A stretch of DNA of 33,096 nucleotides from a virus: positions 1 through 33,096 of the IMG/VR virus record IMGVR_UViG_3300020204_000210; one strand, 5' to 3'. The first letter of the stretch is position 1, and each line of letters begins with the position of its first letter. Positions 20,495 through 27,580 of this stretch are shown here, in pieces. The notes under the pieces are model-generated. The model ran no database searches. It was not told the origin of the DNA and saw only the letters and a program-made list of their open reading frames with translations. A program made the position numbers and the translations under genes.

Positions 20495-21142
20495 ATGCCA
20501 AACGAATGCAGTAACACGCTGACAATCGCAGGTGACCCGTACGAGATTTCTCGTTTCGTGAAGGCTGTGACCGTCAACTACATCAACGAAGAAACGAAAG
20601 CACCTGAGACGGACATCCGTATCCTCAAGTCGCTGTACCCGTGTCCTGCGGAACTCTACGAAGTCAAGGCTGACTTCACGGAGAAACCCGAAATGCGTGA
20701 GAAGTACGGCGCGTCAGATTGGTACGAATGGTGCAACCGTCGTTGGGGAACGAAGTGGGGCGACTACGAACACCTCATTCCAGTCCACAAGGAAGGCGCG
20801 TCAATCGCAATCTTTCAGTTCACGAGCGCATGGTCACCACCTATTGGAGGGTTGGCGTATGTGTCCAAACAGTTCTCAAGTCTGTCGTTCGTTCTCTCTT
20901 ACGAGGAGGGCGGTATGTGTTTCTTGGGTTCAGCACTCATCATTGACGGTGAGGTCGTATCCGAAATGGAGGGCGAGTACCCCAACATAGACGACTACAA
21001 GGCTGACGAAGATGACTACGACTACGACAAGCACTATGAAGCGTTGTCGGAGAACCTCGCTAAGTGCGAGCAGGCTGTTCTCGCGTTCCTTCCGAAGTCG
21101 CACGAACAGTACGGCAAGCAACTCGGAAAGACGCAAGTCTGA
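20495..21142 (+). CDS. Api92/YubB-like ferredoxin-fold protein, 215 aa
   Basis: Opens with MPNECSNTLTIAGDPYEISR, the usual start of Api92-like proteins (N-x-L-x-I-x-G), and later has SDWYEWCNRRWGTKWG and FQFTSAWSPP, both characteristic of that phage and plasmid family. The N-terminal domain is predicted as a ferredoxin-like fold; activity is unknown. The C-terminus adds an acidic Asp/Tyr-rich segment. Confidence 0.75.
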   Translation: MPNECSNTLTIAGDPYEISRFVKAVTVNYINEETKAPETDIRILKSLYPCPAELYEVKADFTEKPEMREKYGASDWYEWCNRRWGTKWGDYEHLIPVHKEGASIAIFQFTSAWSPPIGGLAYVSKQFSSLSFVLSYEEGGMCFLGSALIIDGEVVSEMEGEYPNIDDYKADEDDYDYDKHYEALSENLAKCEQAVLAFLPKSHEQYGKQLGKTQV

Positions 21143-21148
21143 GAAACC

Positions 21149-21241
21149 CTGTGACACCCCTGCCGTAAGGTGGGGACTGTCACAAACACGGGAAACCGTG
21201 CGTAACTACAACAACATAAACTAGCCCGACCTGAGGGTCGG
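21149..21241 (+). promoter_or_regulatory. Cassette promoter and leader hairpin
   Basis: CTGTGACACC-N7-TAAGGT (21149-21171) within a GTGACACCCC...GGGG...GTCAC dyad, a second ACCGTGCGTAAC at about 21196, then CCGACC-TGAG-GGTCGG (21226-21241). Confidence 0.7.
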
Positions 21242-21255
21242 AGAGGAGCAAGGAA

Positions 21256-21702
21256 ATGCATACAGGAATAGCACTCGTCGTACAAGCAGACAGCGCAGAA
21301 GAGGCGGTCGCTTGTGTGGAACATTTCAACGAGCACAACGCTCAGTGGTCGGATTGGAACGAGCACGGCGGTCGTTGGAGCGATGTCATTGAGGGCGCGG
21401 TTCTGCGCTACTCCGATGACCCCAAGAAGTTCAACGAACTCGTTGAGCAATACAAGGGCTACAAGAAGGCGGAAATAGAGCGATTTATGGCTGAGGTTGG
21501 CGACTTGACAATCAAGGAAATCGTCACGAACCCGAAACTTTGGCAGGCGAACAAACTGTTGAAGTTGGTGTACGGAGAGTTCGGCGAGAGGCAACATTTC
21601 TTTGATGCTGACGCTCACACCACAAGCGACAACTACCTCAACGAGCGCATCAAGGAGAACCCCGACAAGCAGTTCATCGTCATTTGGGACTACCACTACT
21701 GA
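21256..21702 (+). CDS. Hypothetical protein with W-S-D-W...GGRWSD motif, 148 aa
   Basis: The N-terminal half contains AQWSDWNEHGGRWSDVIEGA, a Trp/Gly pattern of the kind seen in phage hypothetical proteins (recalled, not searched). It is followed by charged helices and an aromatic strand at the end (FIVIWDYHY). Function unknown. Confidence 0.8.
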   Translation: MHTGIALVVQADSAEEAVACVEHFNEHNAQWSDWNEHGGRWSDVIEGAVLRYSDDPKKFNELVEQYKGYKKAEIERFMAEVGDLTIKEIVTNPKLWQANKLLKLVYGEFGERQHFFDADAHTTSDNYLNERIKENPDKQFIVIWDYHY

Positions 21703-21705
21703 CCC

Positions 21706-21801
21706 TTGACTGTGTGACACCCCTGCCCTATTATGGGGGTGTCACATTCCGAAAGGTTCGTGCGTAATAGAAGTAACAACAACTAGCCCTGCCGAGGCAG
21801 G
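21706..21801 (+). promoter_or_regulatory. Best-formed cassette promoter, operator dyad and leader hairpin
   Basis: TTGACT (21706-21711), 17-nt spacer, TATTAT (21729-21734). The spacer is exactly GTGTGACACC plus 7 nt. GTGACACCCC and GGGGTGTCAC form a perfect 10-bp dyad around the -10. Leader hairpin CCTGC-CGAG-GCAGG (21788-21801). Confidence 0.85.
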
Positions 21802-21819
21802 AGAAAGCAAGGAAAGAAA

Positions 21820-22095
21820 ATGGATACCAAGAAACCGTTGAGAGCAGAAGATGTGGCAGAGTTCCTCATCGCTCTCCGTCACGCTCAGCAGGCGATGCTC
21901 AACTTGTCAATCAAGTGGGAGAAGTTTGACGGGTTGGATGAAGTCCTGTGCGACGGATACCCGTTTGACAAGTCATTTGACGAGCAGGTCTACGACATGA
22001 AGTCGTGGAGTGAGCGTCTTGAACAGCACCACGACAGGATGCGTCTCGCAGAGTTTGAGTTTTGGAAGAACAACAACAAGCAAGGGGGCAACTGA
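21820..22095 (+). CDS. Helical hypothetical protein, 91 aa
   Basis: Charged and Trp-containing, probably all-helical (LIALRHAQQAMLNLSIKWEK). First gene of a five-gene coupled operon. Function unknown. Confidence 0.78.
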   Translation: MDTKKPLRAEDVAEFLIALRHAQQAMLNLSIKWEKFDGLDEVLCDGYPFDKSFDEQVYDMKSWSERLEQHHDRMRLAEFEFWKNNNKQGGN

Positions 22096-22421
22096 TGACC
22101 ACCGATACGACACTTGAGGAGATGTTTGAGACCGTACTAGATGCGGTTGAAACGGCACACCTCGTAGCGTTCGACCGTTGTCACAAGATTTATTTGGCAA
22201 TGGACGAGATTGAAGCGAAGTGGTTTAGCGAAAGCAACTACACCGTGTTCAAGGGTTCACCAATAGAGATGTACCTAGAGGTCATCAAATGGTGGAATGA
22301 GTCGTGCGGTCTCAGGTTCATCCAATCGGTTACCCACAACGAGACGAACCGCAACGCAGGCTACAAGACCCTCGTCCCACAAGGGGCAGGGGACAACTAC
22401 GAAGAGGAGGAAACAGAATGA
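22095..22421 (+). CDS. Hypothetical protein, 108 aa
   Basis: TGATG junction. Acidic helical start and end (EEMFETVLDAVETAH; EEEETE), with aromatic residues in the middle. No motif. Confidence 0.75.
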   Translation: MTTDTTLEEMFETVLDAVETAHLVAFDRCHKIYLAMDEIEAKWFSESNYTVFKGSPIEMYLEVIKWWNESCGLRFIQSVTHNETNRNAGYKTLVPQGAGDNYEEEETE

Positions 22422-22813
22422 GCAAGAGCAAGTTCAACAAGCACCACTACGACATCCCGTATGTCCACCCGTTCAACCGTGAAGGTGACGATGTGTGTAC
22501 GGTCGGTCAGTTGAAGAAGATGTTGGAGATGTTGGACGACGACATCATCGTCTTGGTTGGTACGGACACTTGGTACAACAACATTGAGTCCGCTATGTTC
22601 CCCGACAATGACGGCATAACTTGTCTGACTTTCGTGCAGGGTGAACCGTACGACACGCGATACCCAAACCCGTTCCCTTTTGAACACGAGGACGACCTAG
22701 ACGAAGAAACCGCTCGTTTCGTTGAAGAGTTCACAAAGAACGAAGATAGAGAACCGACAGAAGACGAGATTGCTAAGTTCCGAGAGAACGCTTACGAGGA
22801 GGTAGCGAAATGA
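22418..22813 (+). CDS. Acidic hypothetical protein, 131 aa
   Basis: ATGA junction. VGQLKKMLEMLDDDIIVLVG resembles the first part of the proteins at 14684 and 24863. The C-terminal half is a strongly acidic helix region. Confidence 0.75.
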   Translation: MSKSKFNKHHYDIPYVHPFNREGDDVCTVGQLKKMLEMLDDDIIVLVGTDTWYNNIESAMFPDNDGITCLTFVQGEPYDTRYPNPFPFEHEDDLDEETARFVEEFTKNEDREPTEDEIAKFRENAYEEVAK

Positions 22814-23040
22814 TTACCGAGCAAGACAGACTGAACCTCAAACACGGGGACATCGTTGCTCGCAAGTTTCGTGGCACAGTCACCAACTATGTCATCGTCA
22901 ACCTCACCGCAGGCAAGCGGTGGTTTTGGGTGCGTGACACCCAATGGGGCGACGACGGGTTCTACGACGAAAACCACGATTTGACCGAACCAAAATGGTC
23001 GGTCGTATCCACAACGAACAACGAGGAGAACAAACAATGA
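22810..23040 (+). CDS. Small beta-rich protein, 76 aa
   Basis: ATGA junction. HGDIVARKFRGTVTNYVIVN followed by WFWVRDTQWGDDGF suggests a small barrel-like domain. Function unknown. Confidence 0.75.
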   Translation: MITEQDRLNLKHGDIVARKFRGTVTNYVIVNLTAGKRWFWVRDTQWGDDGFYDENHDLTEPKWSVVSTTNNEENKQ

Positions 23041-23393
23041 AAGAACCATACGAGGGCGTGCGTCGGCACAAGTTGCTGACGAAAGAAATCAGGGATGCGC
23101 TCCCTGCGCTGTACGCAACCGACGAAGTGAAGTTGAGCGACAAGACGATTGTCTGTAAGTTCTTCTCCCCCTTCAACGGGTGGCGTTGGTACGCAACCGA
23201 GTTTGACGGCGAGGACACCTTCTTTGGTGTGGTCGTCGGTTGGGAAACCGAGTGGGGCTACTTCAGTCTCAACGAACTCGCGAGCGTCGCTGTCGCAGGG
23301 GATACCGTTCCTGCGGTGGAGCGCGACCTGTCGTTCTCTCCGTGTCTCGTGAAGGACATCCCTGAACTCGCAGAGAAATACGCAACAACTTGA
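23037..23393 (+). CDS. DUF2958-domain protein, 118 aa
   Basis: ATGA junction. The series ALPALYATDE, CKFFSPFNGWRWYATEFDGE, FGVVVGWETEWGYFSLNEL and VERDLSF follows DUF2958 closely (LY-x-T/E, K-FF-P, W-W-x-x-E, FG-x-V-x-G-x-E-x-GYFSL-EL, ERD). The family is frequent on plasmids and phages; its role is unknown. Confidence 0.8.
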   Translation: MKEPYEGVRRHKLLTKEIRDALPALYATDEVKLSDKTIVCKFFSPFNGWRWYATEFDGEDTFFGVVVGWETEWGYFSLNELASVAVAGDTVPAVERDLSFSPCLVKDIPELAEKYATT

Positions 23394-23403
23394 GCGAGGG
23401 GGG

Positions 23404-23473
23404 TTGACAAATCCCCACCGCCACCCTACAATAACAGTAGGTAATAAATAACTACTAGCCCGACTCAGGTCGG
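23404..23473 (+). promoter_or_regulatory. Consensus promoter and leader hairpin for the Lys-tail gene cluster
   Basis: TTGACA (23404-23409), 17-nt spacer, TACAAT (23427-23432). The spacer has CCCCACC plus 7 nt instead of GTGTnACACC. Leader hairpin CCGAC-TCAG-GTCGG (23460-23473), then GAGAAAGACAAGAA and ATG. Confidence 0.8.
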
Positions 23474-23486
23474 AGAAAGACAAGAA

Positions 23487-23708
23487 ATGGCAACCAAGAC
23501 CGTTATTCTCAAAGAAATAGAACGAGCGGAGAAGGAATACGAGTTCGCGCTCAGCATGGATTGCGATGACGCGATAGAGCGTGCTTACGCTGACGGATAC
23601 CTAGAGGCTCTACACCACCTCTACGGCTTGTCCAATAAGCGTTCAAAGAAATCAACCAAGAAACCAATCAAGAAGAACTCCAAGAAGAAAGGCAAGGGAA
23701 AGAAATGA
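23487..23708 (+). CDS. Small protein with lysine-rich C-terminal tail, 73 aa
   Basis: A short helical domain (VILKEIERAEKEYEFALSMD, then YADGYLEALHHLYG) is followed by a tail of about 24 residues, mostly Lys, ending KKKGKGKK. The DNA for the tail's end, AAAGGCAAGGGAAAGAAATG, also serves as ribosome-binding site and start of the next gene. Confidence 0.8.
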   Translation: MATKTVILKEIERAEKEYEFALSMDCDDAIERAYADGYLEALHHLYGLSNKRSKKSTKKPIKKNSKKKGKGKK

Positions 23709-23965
23709 GCAAGAAGCGTAAAACCAAAACAACGAGCAAGAAGCGTAGAACCAAAAATCGCGAGGTTCGTTTCTTCGTAACTGTCAAGGGGTATGAAACT
23801 CTTAGCAACGGTTTGTTTTACCATCAGAAAGTAATCGTGAACGACGGAAGAAGTGTTATGCGTCCTGCGATTGCTGAAATGCATTACAACAGGAAGGACG
23901 GGTCGTTGACAGTCAAATACACCGACGGTGCTTCAATCACATTCGGAGCAGAAGAGAGGAACTAA
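23705..23965 (+). CDS. Small protein with lysine-rich N-terminal head, 86 aa
   Basis: Starts MSKKRKTKTTSKKRRTKNRE, then a beta-rich domain (RFFVTVKGYETL; SLTVKYTDGASITFGAEERN). The basic head would bind nucleic acid. Stop and next start overlap by one base (TAATG). Confidence 0.78.
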   Translation: MSKKRKTKTTSKKRRTKNREVRFFVTVKGYETLSNGLFYHQKVIVNDGRSVMRPAIAEMHYNRKDGSLTVKYTDGASITFGAEERN

Positions 23966-24420
23966 TGAGCAAGAAGAAACCAAAGCAAAAGCGCAAGAAC
24001 GGTGATTACTTCTATCCGAACGCGAAACTTGACGCTCTACCCGAGACCGTCAAAGTCAGTGTTTCTACCACATTCGCAACAAGAGACCTGATTGCAGACA
24101 TCATCGACGATGAGTATCCCGAATGGGGTAACAACGTCGTGGAATACCTCGGGTATTCACCACGCGATGTCGGGATGGACGAAATCCTTGATTATTGCGT
24201 ACACCAAGCACAAGCAATACTCCAAGATGAAGTTTCAGATTTGAGCAATCTCGTGTTCACTGATGAACACGGTCAACTCATCTACACCGACCGTAAGTTC
24301 GCTTTGAACTTCAATAAATACGGTCAACTCATCTACACCGACTGTAAGTTCGCTAAGTCCAAGAAGTTCAAGAAGTCAACCAAGAAGAACTCCAAGAAGA
24401 AAGGCAAGACCAAGAAATGA
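23965..24420 (+). CDS. Protein with lysine-rich ends and an internal repeat, 151 aa
   Basis: Basic head MSKKKPKQKRKNGDYF, a helical middle (TRDLIADIIDDEYPEWG), a duplicated HGQLIYTDRKFA / YGQLIYTDCKFA segment, and a Lys-rich tail ending KKKGKTKK. The repeat is nearly identical in DNA, so it is a recent duplication. Confidence 0.78.
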   Translation: MSKKKPKQKRKNGDYFYPNAKLDALPETVKVSVSTTFATRDLIADIIDDEYPEWGNNVVEYLGYSPRDVGMDEILDYCVHQAQAILQDEVSDLSNLVFTDEHGQLIYTDRKFALNFNKYGQLIYTDCKFAKSKKFKKSTKKNSKKKGKTKK

Positions 24421-24866
24421 GCAATAAGTCTGAGATTAAAATTCCAGTGTTTCTCAGTGACGACGAAGAAGAGCGTTGTGGCTTGAAGAATACTTATTAC
24501 TTGCTTGACTTCACCCAATCTAGGACGGGGAACGGCTCTGCGGCTTGTTTGGGTGTTTTTGGTGAAAACTTGTACGTTTTTCGGCGCAGTGATTTCCTAC
24601 CCGATGAACGAGAAGCAATTGAGCGTGGTGAGACACACCCCTTTACATACAAACCCCGAAGAAAGACGGGGTTCGAAAAAAGATTACCTCTGAGGCATCT
24701 TTTCCTCACCAAAGAGTGGAACGAAGAAAAAAGTGAAGAAATCGAAGAACTACATGAAAAAATTGACGATTTAGTTCACCAAAACATTAAACTCAAAGAT
24801 GAGTTGAAGAGGGTGAAGAATGAGGCTAAGGCTAAGTCAAAGAAGAAAGGCAAGGTAAAGAAATGA
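24417..24866 (+). CDS. Hypothetical protein with coiled coil and Lys tail, 149 aa
   Basis: Acidic N-terminus, globular middle (YYLLDFTQSRTGNG, LGVFGENLYVF), then a predicted coiled coil (EEIEELHEKIDDLVHQNIKL) running into KSKKKGKVKK. More AT-rich than its neighbours. Confidence 0.78.
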   Translation: MSNKSEIKIPVFLSDDEEERCGLKNTYYLLDFTQSRTGNGSAACLGVFGENLYVFRRSDFLPDEREAIERGETHPFTYKPRRKTGFEKRLPLRHLFLTKEWNEEKSEEIEELHEKIDDLVHQNIKLKDELKRVKNEAKAKSKKKGKVKK

Positions 24867-25135
24867 CGACCGTCAAATCAGTGATTGAGAAACTACAGAG
24901 ACTGAACCCCGATGAACACATCCTGTTTGATTACTTCACCAAGCGCGAGGGCGACGAAGTTCTTGCTAACAAGTTTGGCGATGACGAGTTGGAAATGTCG
25001 CAAGAGGCTTGGTTGGATGCGGTAGAACGCGCTGAACATTGGTACATCGGTCTTGACGAAGAAACATTACGCGAAGCGGTCATTGGAGCGATTGCAGACG
25101 AAGAAATCAAAAAGAAGGGCAAGGTAGAGAAATGA
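24863..25135 (+). CDS. Acidic protein with short Lys tail, 90 aa
   Basis: VKSVIEKLQRLNPDEHILFD and SQEAWLDAVERA parallel the protein at 14684. Ends IKKKGKVEK, a shorter form of the shared tail. Confidence 0.78.
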   Translation: MTTVKSVIEKLQRLNPDEHILFDYFTKREGDEVLANKFGDDELEMSQEAWLDAVERAEHWYIGLDEETLREAVIGAIADEEIKKKGKVEK

Positions 25136-25332
25136 CGACCAAGAGGAAAGTCAAGACCAAGAAGAGGGGCAAGGTTTCGCTGTGTTGCGGAACTCCGTTG
25201 ACGAAAGACAAGTGGGATAGAACCATTTGCTCCGAGTGCGGGCAAGAACTATCCCCGTGCTGTGGCGCGGCGGTGACAGTTGCTTATGACGGCGAGTTGA
25301 GTTGCAAAGTGTGTTGGGCGGGTGTGTGGTGA
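25132..25332 (+). CDS. Zinc-ribbon protein with basic head, 66 aa
   Basis: Head MTTKRKVKTKKRGKV, then CCGTPLTKDKWDRTICSECG and CCGAAV...CKVC: two consecutive zinc-ribbon-like Cys sets. A nucleic-acid-binding role is likely. Confidence 0.8.
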   Translation: MTTKRKVKTKKRGKVSLCCGTPLTKDKWDRTICSECGQELSPCCGAAVTVAYDGELSCKVCWAGVW

Positions 25333-25796
25333 GTAAGGTAATCATCAACATCCAAGACGGCACGGTCGTAGACCTAGACAACTCAGTAATCGTTGATTTG
25401 GACAAACTCAACGACGCACAGGAGGCTCTCTACACAGCGTGGGAGCAGGGCGGTAACGACAACACCGCGTGCGAACTCGGCAAGCAGGCAGGCAAAGACC
25501 TGCACGGCATCCTGTCGGGTTGCGGTTTCGGCGACCTGAACTACGGCAACAGCATCTCATACTCACCGTCAGGCGTGCGAGACGAAATCCAAGCGTTGCT
25601 AGACAACGACCCAACCGACGAGAACCTGTTGATTGCTTCCAAGTGGACGCAGGCAGAGTTGGAGGAGTTCGGGTCGTACGCAATCCAATCCGAGTACCTG
25701 TGGCAGGTGTGGAATACGGACTTCATTGAGAACCTCAGGGATTTCATTTCGGCGAAGAAGAACCACCCCATTGACAACAACACCACAACCAAGTAA
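25329..25796 (+). CDS. Hypothetical protein, 155 aa
   Basis: GTGA junction with the zinc-ribbon gene, so GTG at 25329 is preferred over an upstream in-frame start. Beta-rich start (VIINIQDGTVVDLDNSVIVD), a middle with paired Cys and Gly (ELGKQAGKDLHGILSGCGFG) and a helical end. No family recognised. Confidence 0.78.
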   Translation: MSKVIINIQDGTVVDLDNSVIVDLDKLNDAQEALYTAWEQGGNDNTACELGKQAGKDLHGILSGCGFGDLNYGNSISYSPSGVRDEIQALLDNDPTDENLLIASKWTQAELEEFGSYAIQSEYLWQVWNTDFIENLRDFISAKKNHPIDNNTTTK

Positions 25797-25821
25797 ACTT
25801 GTATTGTCATCGTTAAACATT

Positions 25822-25837
25822 GACGGTGGCGGAAAGC
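25822..25837 (+). repeat. 16-bp repeat, copy 6
   Basis: Exact GACGGTGGCGGAAAGC, 12 bp before the ATG at 25849, so here it forms most of a gene's leader. Confidence 0.9.
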
Positions 25838-25848
25838 AGTAAGTAATC

Positions 25849-26181
25849 ATGTTCAACTTTAATGATGATAAGTTTGAGTTCATTCAGGATGACCCTGATG
25901 TTCTCATGCGTTTGCAGAACCCTGAGAGCGACGAACAAATCACCTTTTTGACCACCGACGGAAAGACGATGGCGGAGGACGAACTGTACCGCGTGGACAA
26001 CATGGGCGACCAATGGTTCGTCGTAATCAACAACCCGTTGTTGCAGGGGAAGATAGATAGTTCCATTGAGAGGAACAGCGAGGAGTACGGCGTTGCATTG
26101 GCTCGTTATCTACCGTTATCATTCGTAATCCAATCGGCTTTGAACGACATCGCTGAAAAAATGGAAGGGAACAAACAATGA
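25849..26181 (+). CDS. Hypothetical protein, 110 aa
   Basis: Acidic N-terminus (FNDDKFEFIQDDPD), beta-rich centre and helical end. The leader is the 16-bp repeat rather than the hairpin cassette. Function unknown. Confidence 0.75.
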   Translation: MFNFNDDKFEFIQDDPDVLMRLQNPESDEQITFLTTDGKTMAEDELYRVDNMGDQWFVVINNPLLQGKIDSSIERNSEEYGVALARYLPLSFVIQSALNDIAEKMEGNKQ

Positions 26182-26489
26182 AAGCAAGCAAAGCGAAGAA
26201 CCCCGAAAAGTTCATTTGTCCCCGTTGCGGTGGGCTGATACCTAGCAACGAAGAATGGGGCAGGTATGTAGGGGCGCTGTCTAGACATACGCGGTCTCGC
26301 GGTGTACCACCTGTTGAAGTGTGTTCGGCGTGCGGAACAGAGGAAGCACTAGAACAGCATTTCGGGAAACTGACCGCGATTGACGAATACCCGATTATCA
26401 ACGATGCAACCATTGCGCGCAGGTTCGGTGCTATCGCGATAATGGAACAACGCAGAGAGTTCCTTGACCCACCCGCAGTTAACGATTAA
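26178..26489 (+). CDS. Zinc-ribbon protein, 103 aa
   Basis: ATGA junction. CPRCGGLIPS and CSACGTEE give a C-x2-C...C-x2-C ribbon with a long insert; the C-terminus is helical. The stop codon abuts another copy of the 16-bp repeat. Confidence 0.8.
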   Translation: MKASKAKNPEKFICPRCGGLIPSNEEWGRYVGALSRHTRSRGVPPVEVCSACGTEEALEQHFGKLTAIDEYPIINDATIARRFGAIAIMEQRREFLDPPAVND

Positions 26490-26503
26490 CGGTGGCGGAA
26501 AGC
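26488..26503 (+). repeat. 16-bp repeat, copy 7 (one change)
   Basis: AACGGTGGCGGAAAGC, overlapping the stop codon of the zinc-ribbon gene and followed by T-rich DNA. Confidence 0.85.
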
Positions 26504-26692
26504 GGAAAACTTTTCGGCTGACCGCGACGGCTGACTTTTTGTTTTTGTTTTTTTGTGAAGCCGGTGGAGATGGCTATCCCAAGCCACCACCACCGGCGCT
26601 TCCTTTTCGTCACAAGGGGGAAGGGAGTCCAAAGGAAGTATTAGCGAAACTACTACACAGCCCCGCTCGCGTGGTGGATACCCGACAGTCCC

Positions 26693-26787
26693 GTTTGCGG
26701 CGGTGATGCACCCAAGTCCCGCCCGACCCACAACAGGTAGTGTCACCCCCCGTCAGTCCCGCTACATGTTGGGTGTTGCGGAAGTCC
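26693..26787 (+). repeat. Direct AGTCCCG cluster
   Basis: Four AGTCCCG copies, all in one orientation, unlike the inverted clusters elsewhere. Confidence 0.65.
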
Positions 26788-26851
26788 CGCCGCTGTGCTG
26801 CTAGAGTAACGGCTCACCACAAAGACCCCATGAATACAGCAGTAATGGGTT

Positions 26852-26867
26852 GACGGTGGCGGAAAGC
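26852..26867 (+). repeat. 16-bp repeat, copy 8
   Basis: Exact GACGGTGGCGGAAAGC preceded by GGTT, within the candidate origin. Confidence 0.9.
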
Positions 26868-27130
26868 ACGGATATCCGAAAGCGAAACGAAAGAGAAGGC
26901 TTACCCCCAATCGGGTAGCCCTCCTTCGGCTGCATCGTCGGCGGGGAACGCCAGCAAAAGGTTTCCCCGAACCCCTTCCAAAGACCAGCAAATCAAAGAT
27001 TTTCGTGGATACCACGAAATCCAACCCGGTTCCGAATGAGTATCTGACGTCAATCAGACGTCACCCGGCTGGTCAGAAAATCAAAAATTTACGATTTCTT
27101 CCACGTTCGCACGTGCGATGAACACGCTGC

Positions 27131-27159
27131 TTGACTTTACTGAAAACATCTGTTACTGT
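27131..27159 (+). promoter_or_regulatory. Consensus promoter for a leaderless mRNA
   Basis: TTGACT (27131-27136), 17-nt spacer, TACTGT (27154-27159), then 6 nt to the ATG at 27166. No Shine-Dalgarno sequence. Confidence 0.75.
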
Positions 27160-27165
27160 TTCCCT

Positions 27166-27570
27166 ATGATTGCCATGAAAAACCCCGACCTGTTCGGCGA
27201 ACAGCACCCAGCCGTGCGACGCAAACAGACACGGGAACAGGCAACCAAAGCCCAAAAGGTCGGCGACGACGCAATCCTCCTCGTGTTTAATTACTGGAAG
27301 AAGCAGGTTTCCCCGCGGTCACGCGCCGTCCTAGACCACCACCGCAGACAACGCATCGGCTGGGCAATCCACGACTACGGGATAGAAGCATGCAAACAAG
27401 CAATAGACGGCATCCTCAAATCAGACTGGCACATGGGCGCGAACCCCGGCAACAAGAAATACAACAGCATCGACGTCATCTTCCGCGACTGCAACCAAGT
27501 CGAAAAGTTCATAGAACTAGCGGGGCTCCGCGACGCACGCGACGAATTCATCAACAACCCCGACTGGTAA
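27166..27570 (+). CDS. Phage replication protein, initiator/organiser-like, 134 aa
   Basis: The C-terminal part (SDWHMGANPGNKKYNSIDVI, then FRDCNQVEKFIELAG) matches the conserved end of phage replisome-organiser-type proteins: S-D-x-H-M-G, N-x-x-x-K-x-Y-x-x-I, then FRD-x-x-x-V-E-x-F. The N-terminal NPDLFGEQHPAVRRKQ and a helical middle would bind DNA or helicase. The frame extends 16 codons upstream, but those cover the promoter, so ATG 27166 (or 27175) is chosen. The preceding hairpin region and following loader-like gene support a replication role. Confidence 0.7.
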   Translation: MIAMKNPDLFGEQHPAVRRKQTREQATKAQKVGDDAILLVFNYWKKQVSPRSRAVLDHHRRQRIGWAIHDYGIEACKQAIDGILKSDWHMGANPGNKKYNSIDVIFRDCNQVEKFIELAGLRDARDEFINNPDW

Positions 27571-27580
27571 TCTAGGCATT

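Larger units (their letters stand above)
26504..27130. other. Hairpin-rich non-coding region, candidate replication origin
   Basis: About 630 bp without a credible gene, directly before the replication genes. It holds a T-rich run (26534-26554), four direct AGTCCCG copies (26694-26786), the 16-bp repeat, and then many short inverted repeats: GGGGAA...TTCCCC (26943-26968), TTTCGTGG-ATA-CCACGAAA (27001-27019), TGACGTC-AATCA-GACGTCA (27045-27063), an AT-rich AAATC...GATTT (27078-27097) and TCGCACGTGCGA (27107-27118). Hairpins plus AT-rich DNA upstream of a replication protein are typical of origins. Confidence 0.5.

Noticed and set aside
21034-21720. 228-codon leftward frame
   Set aside because: It runs antisense to the well-supported genes at 20495 and 21256 and through a promoter and hairpin; composition mirrors the sense genes.
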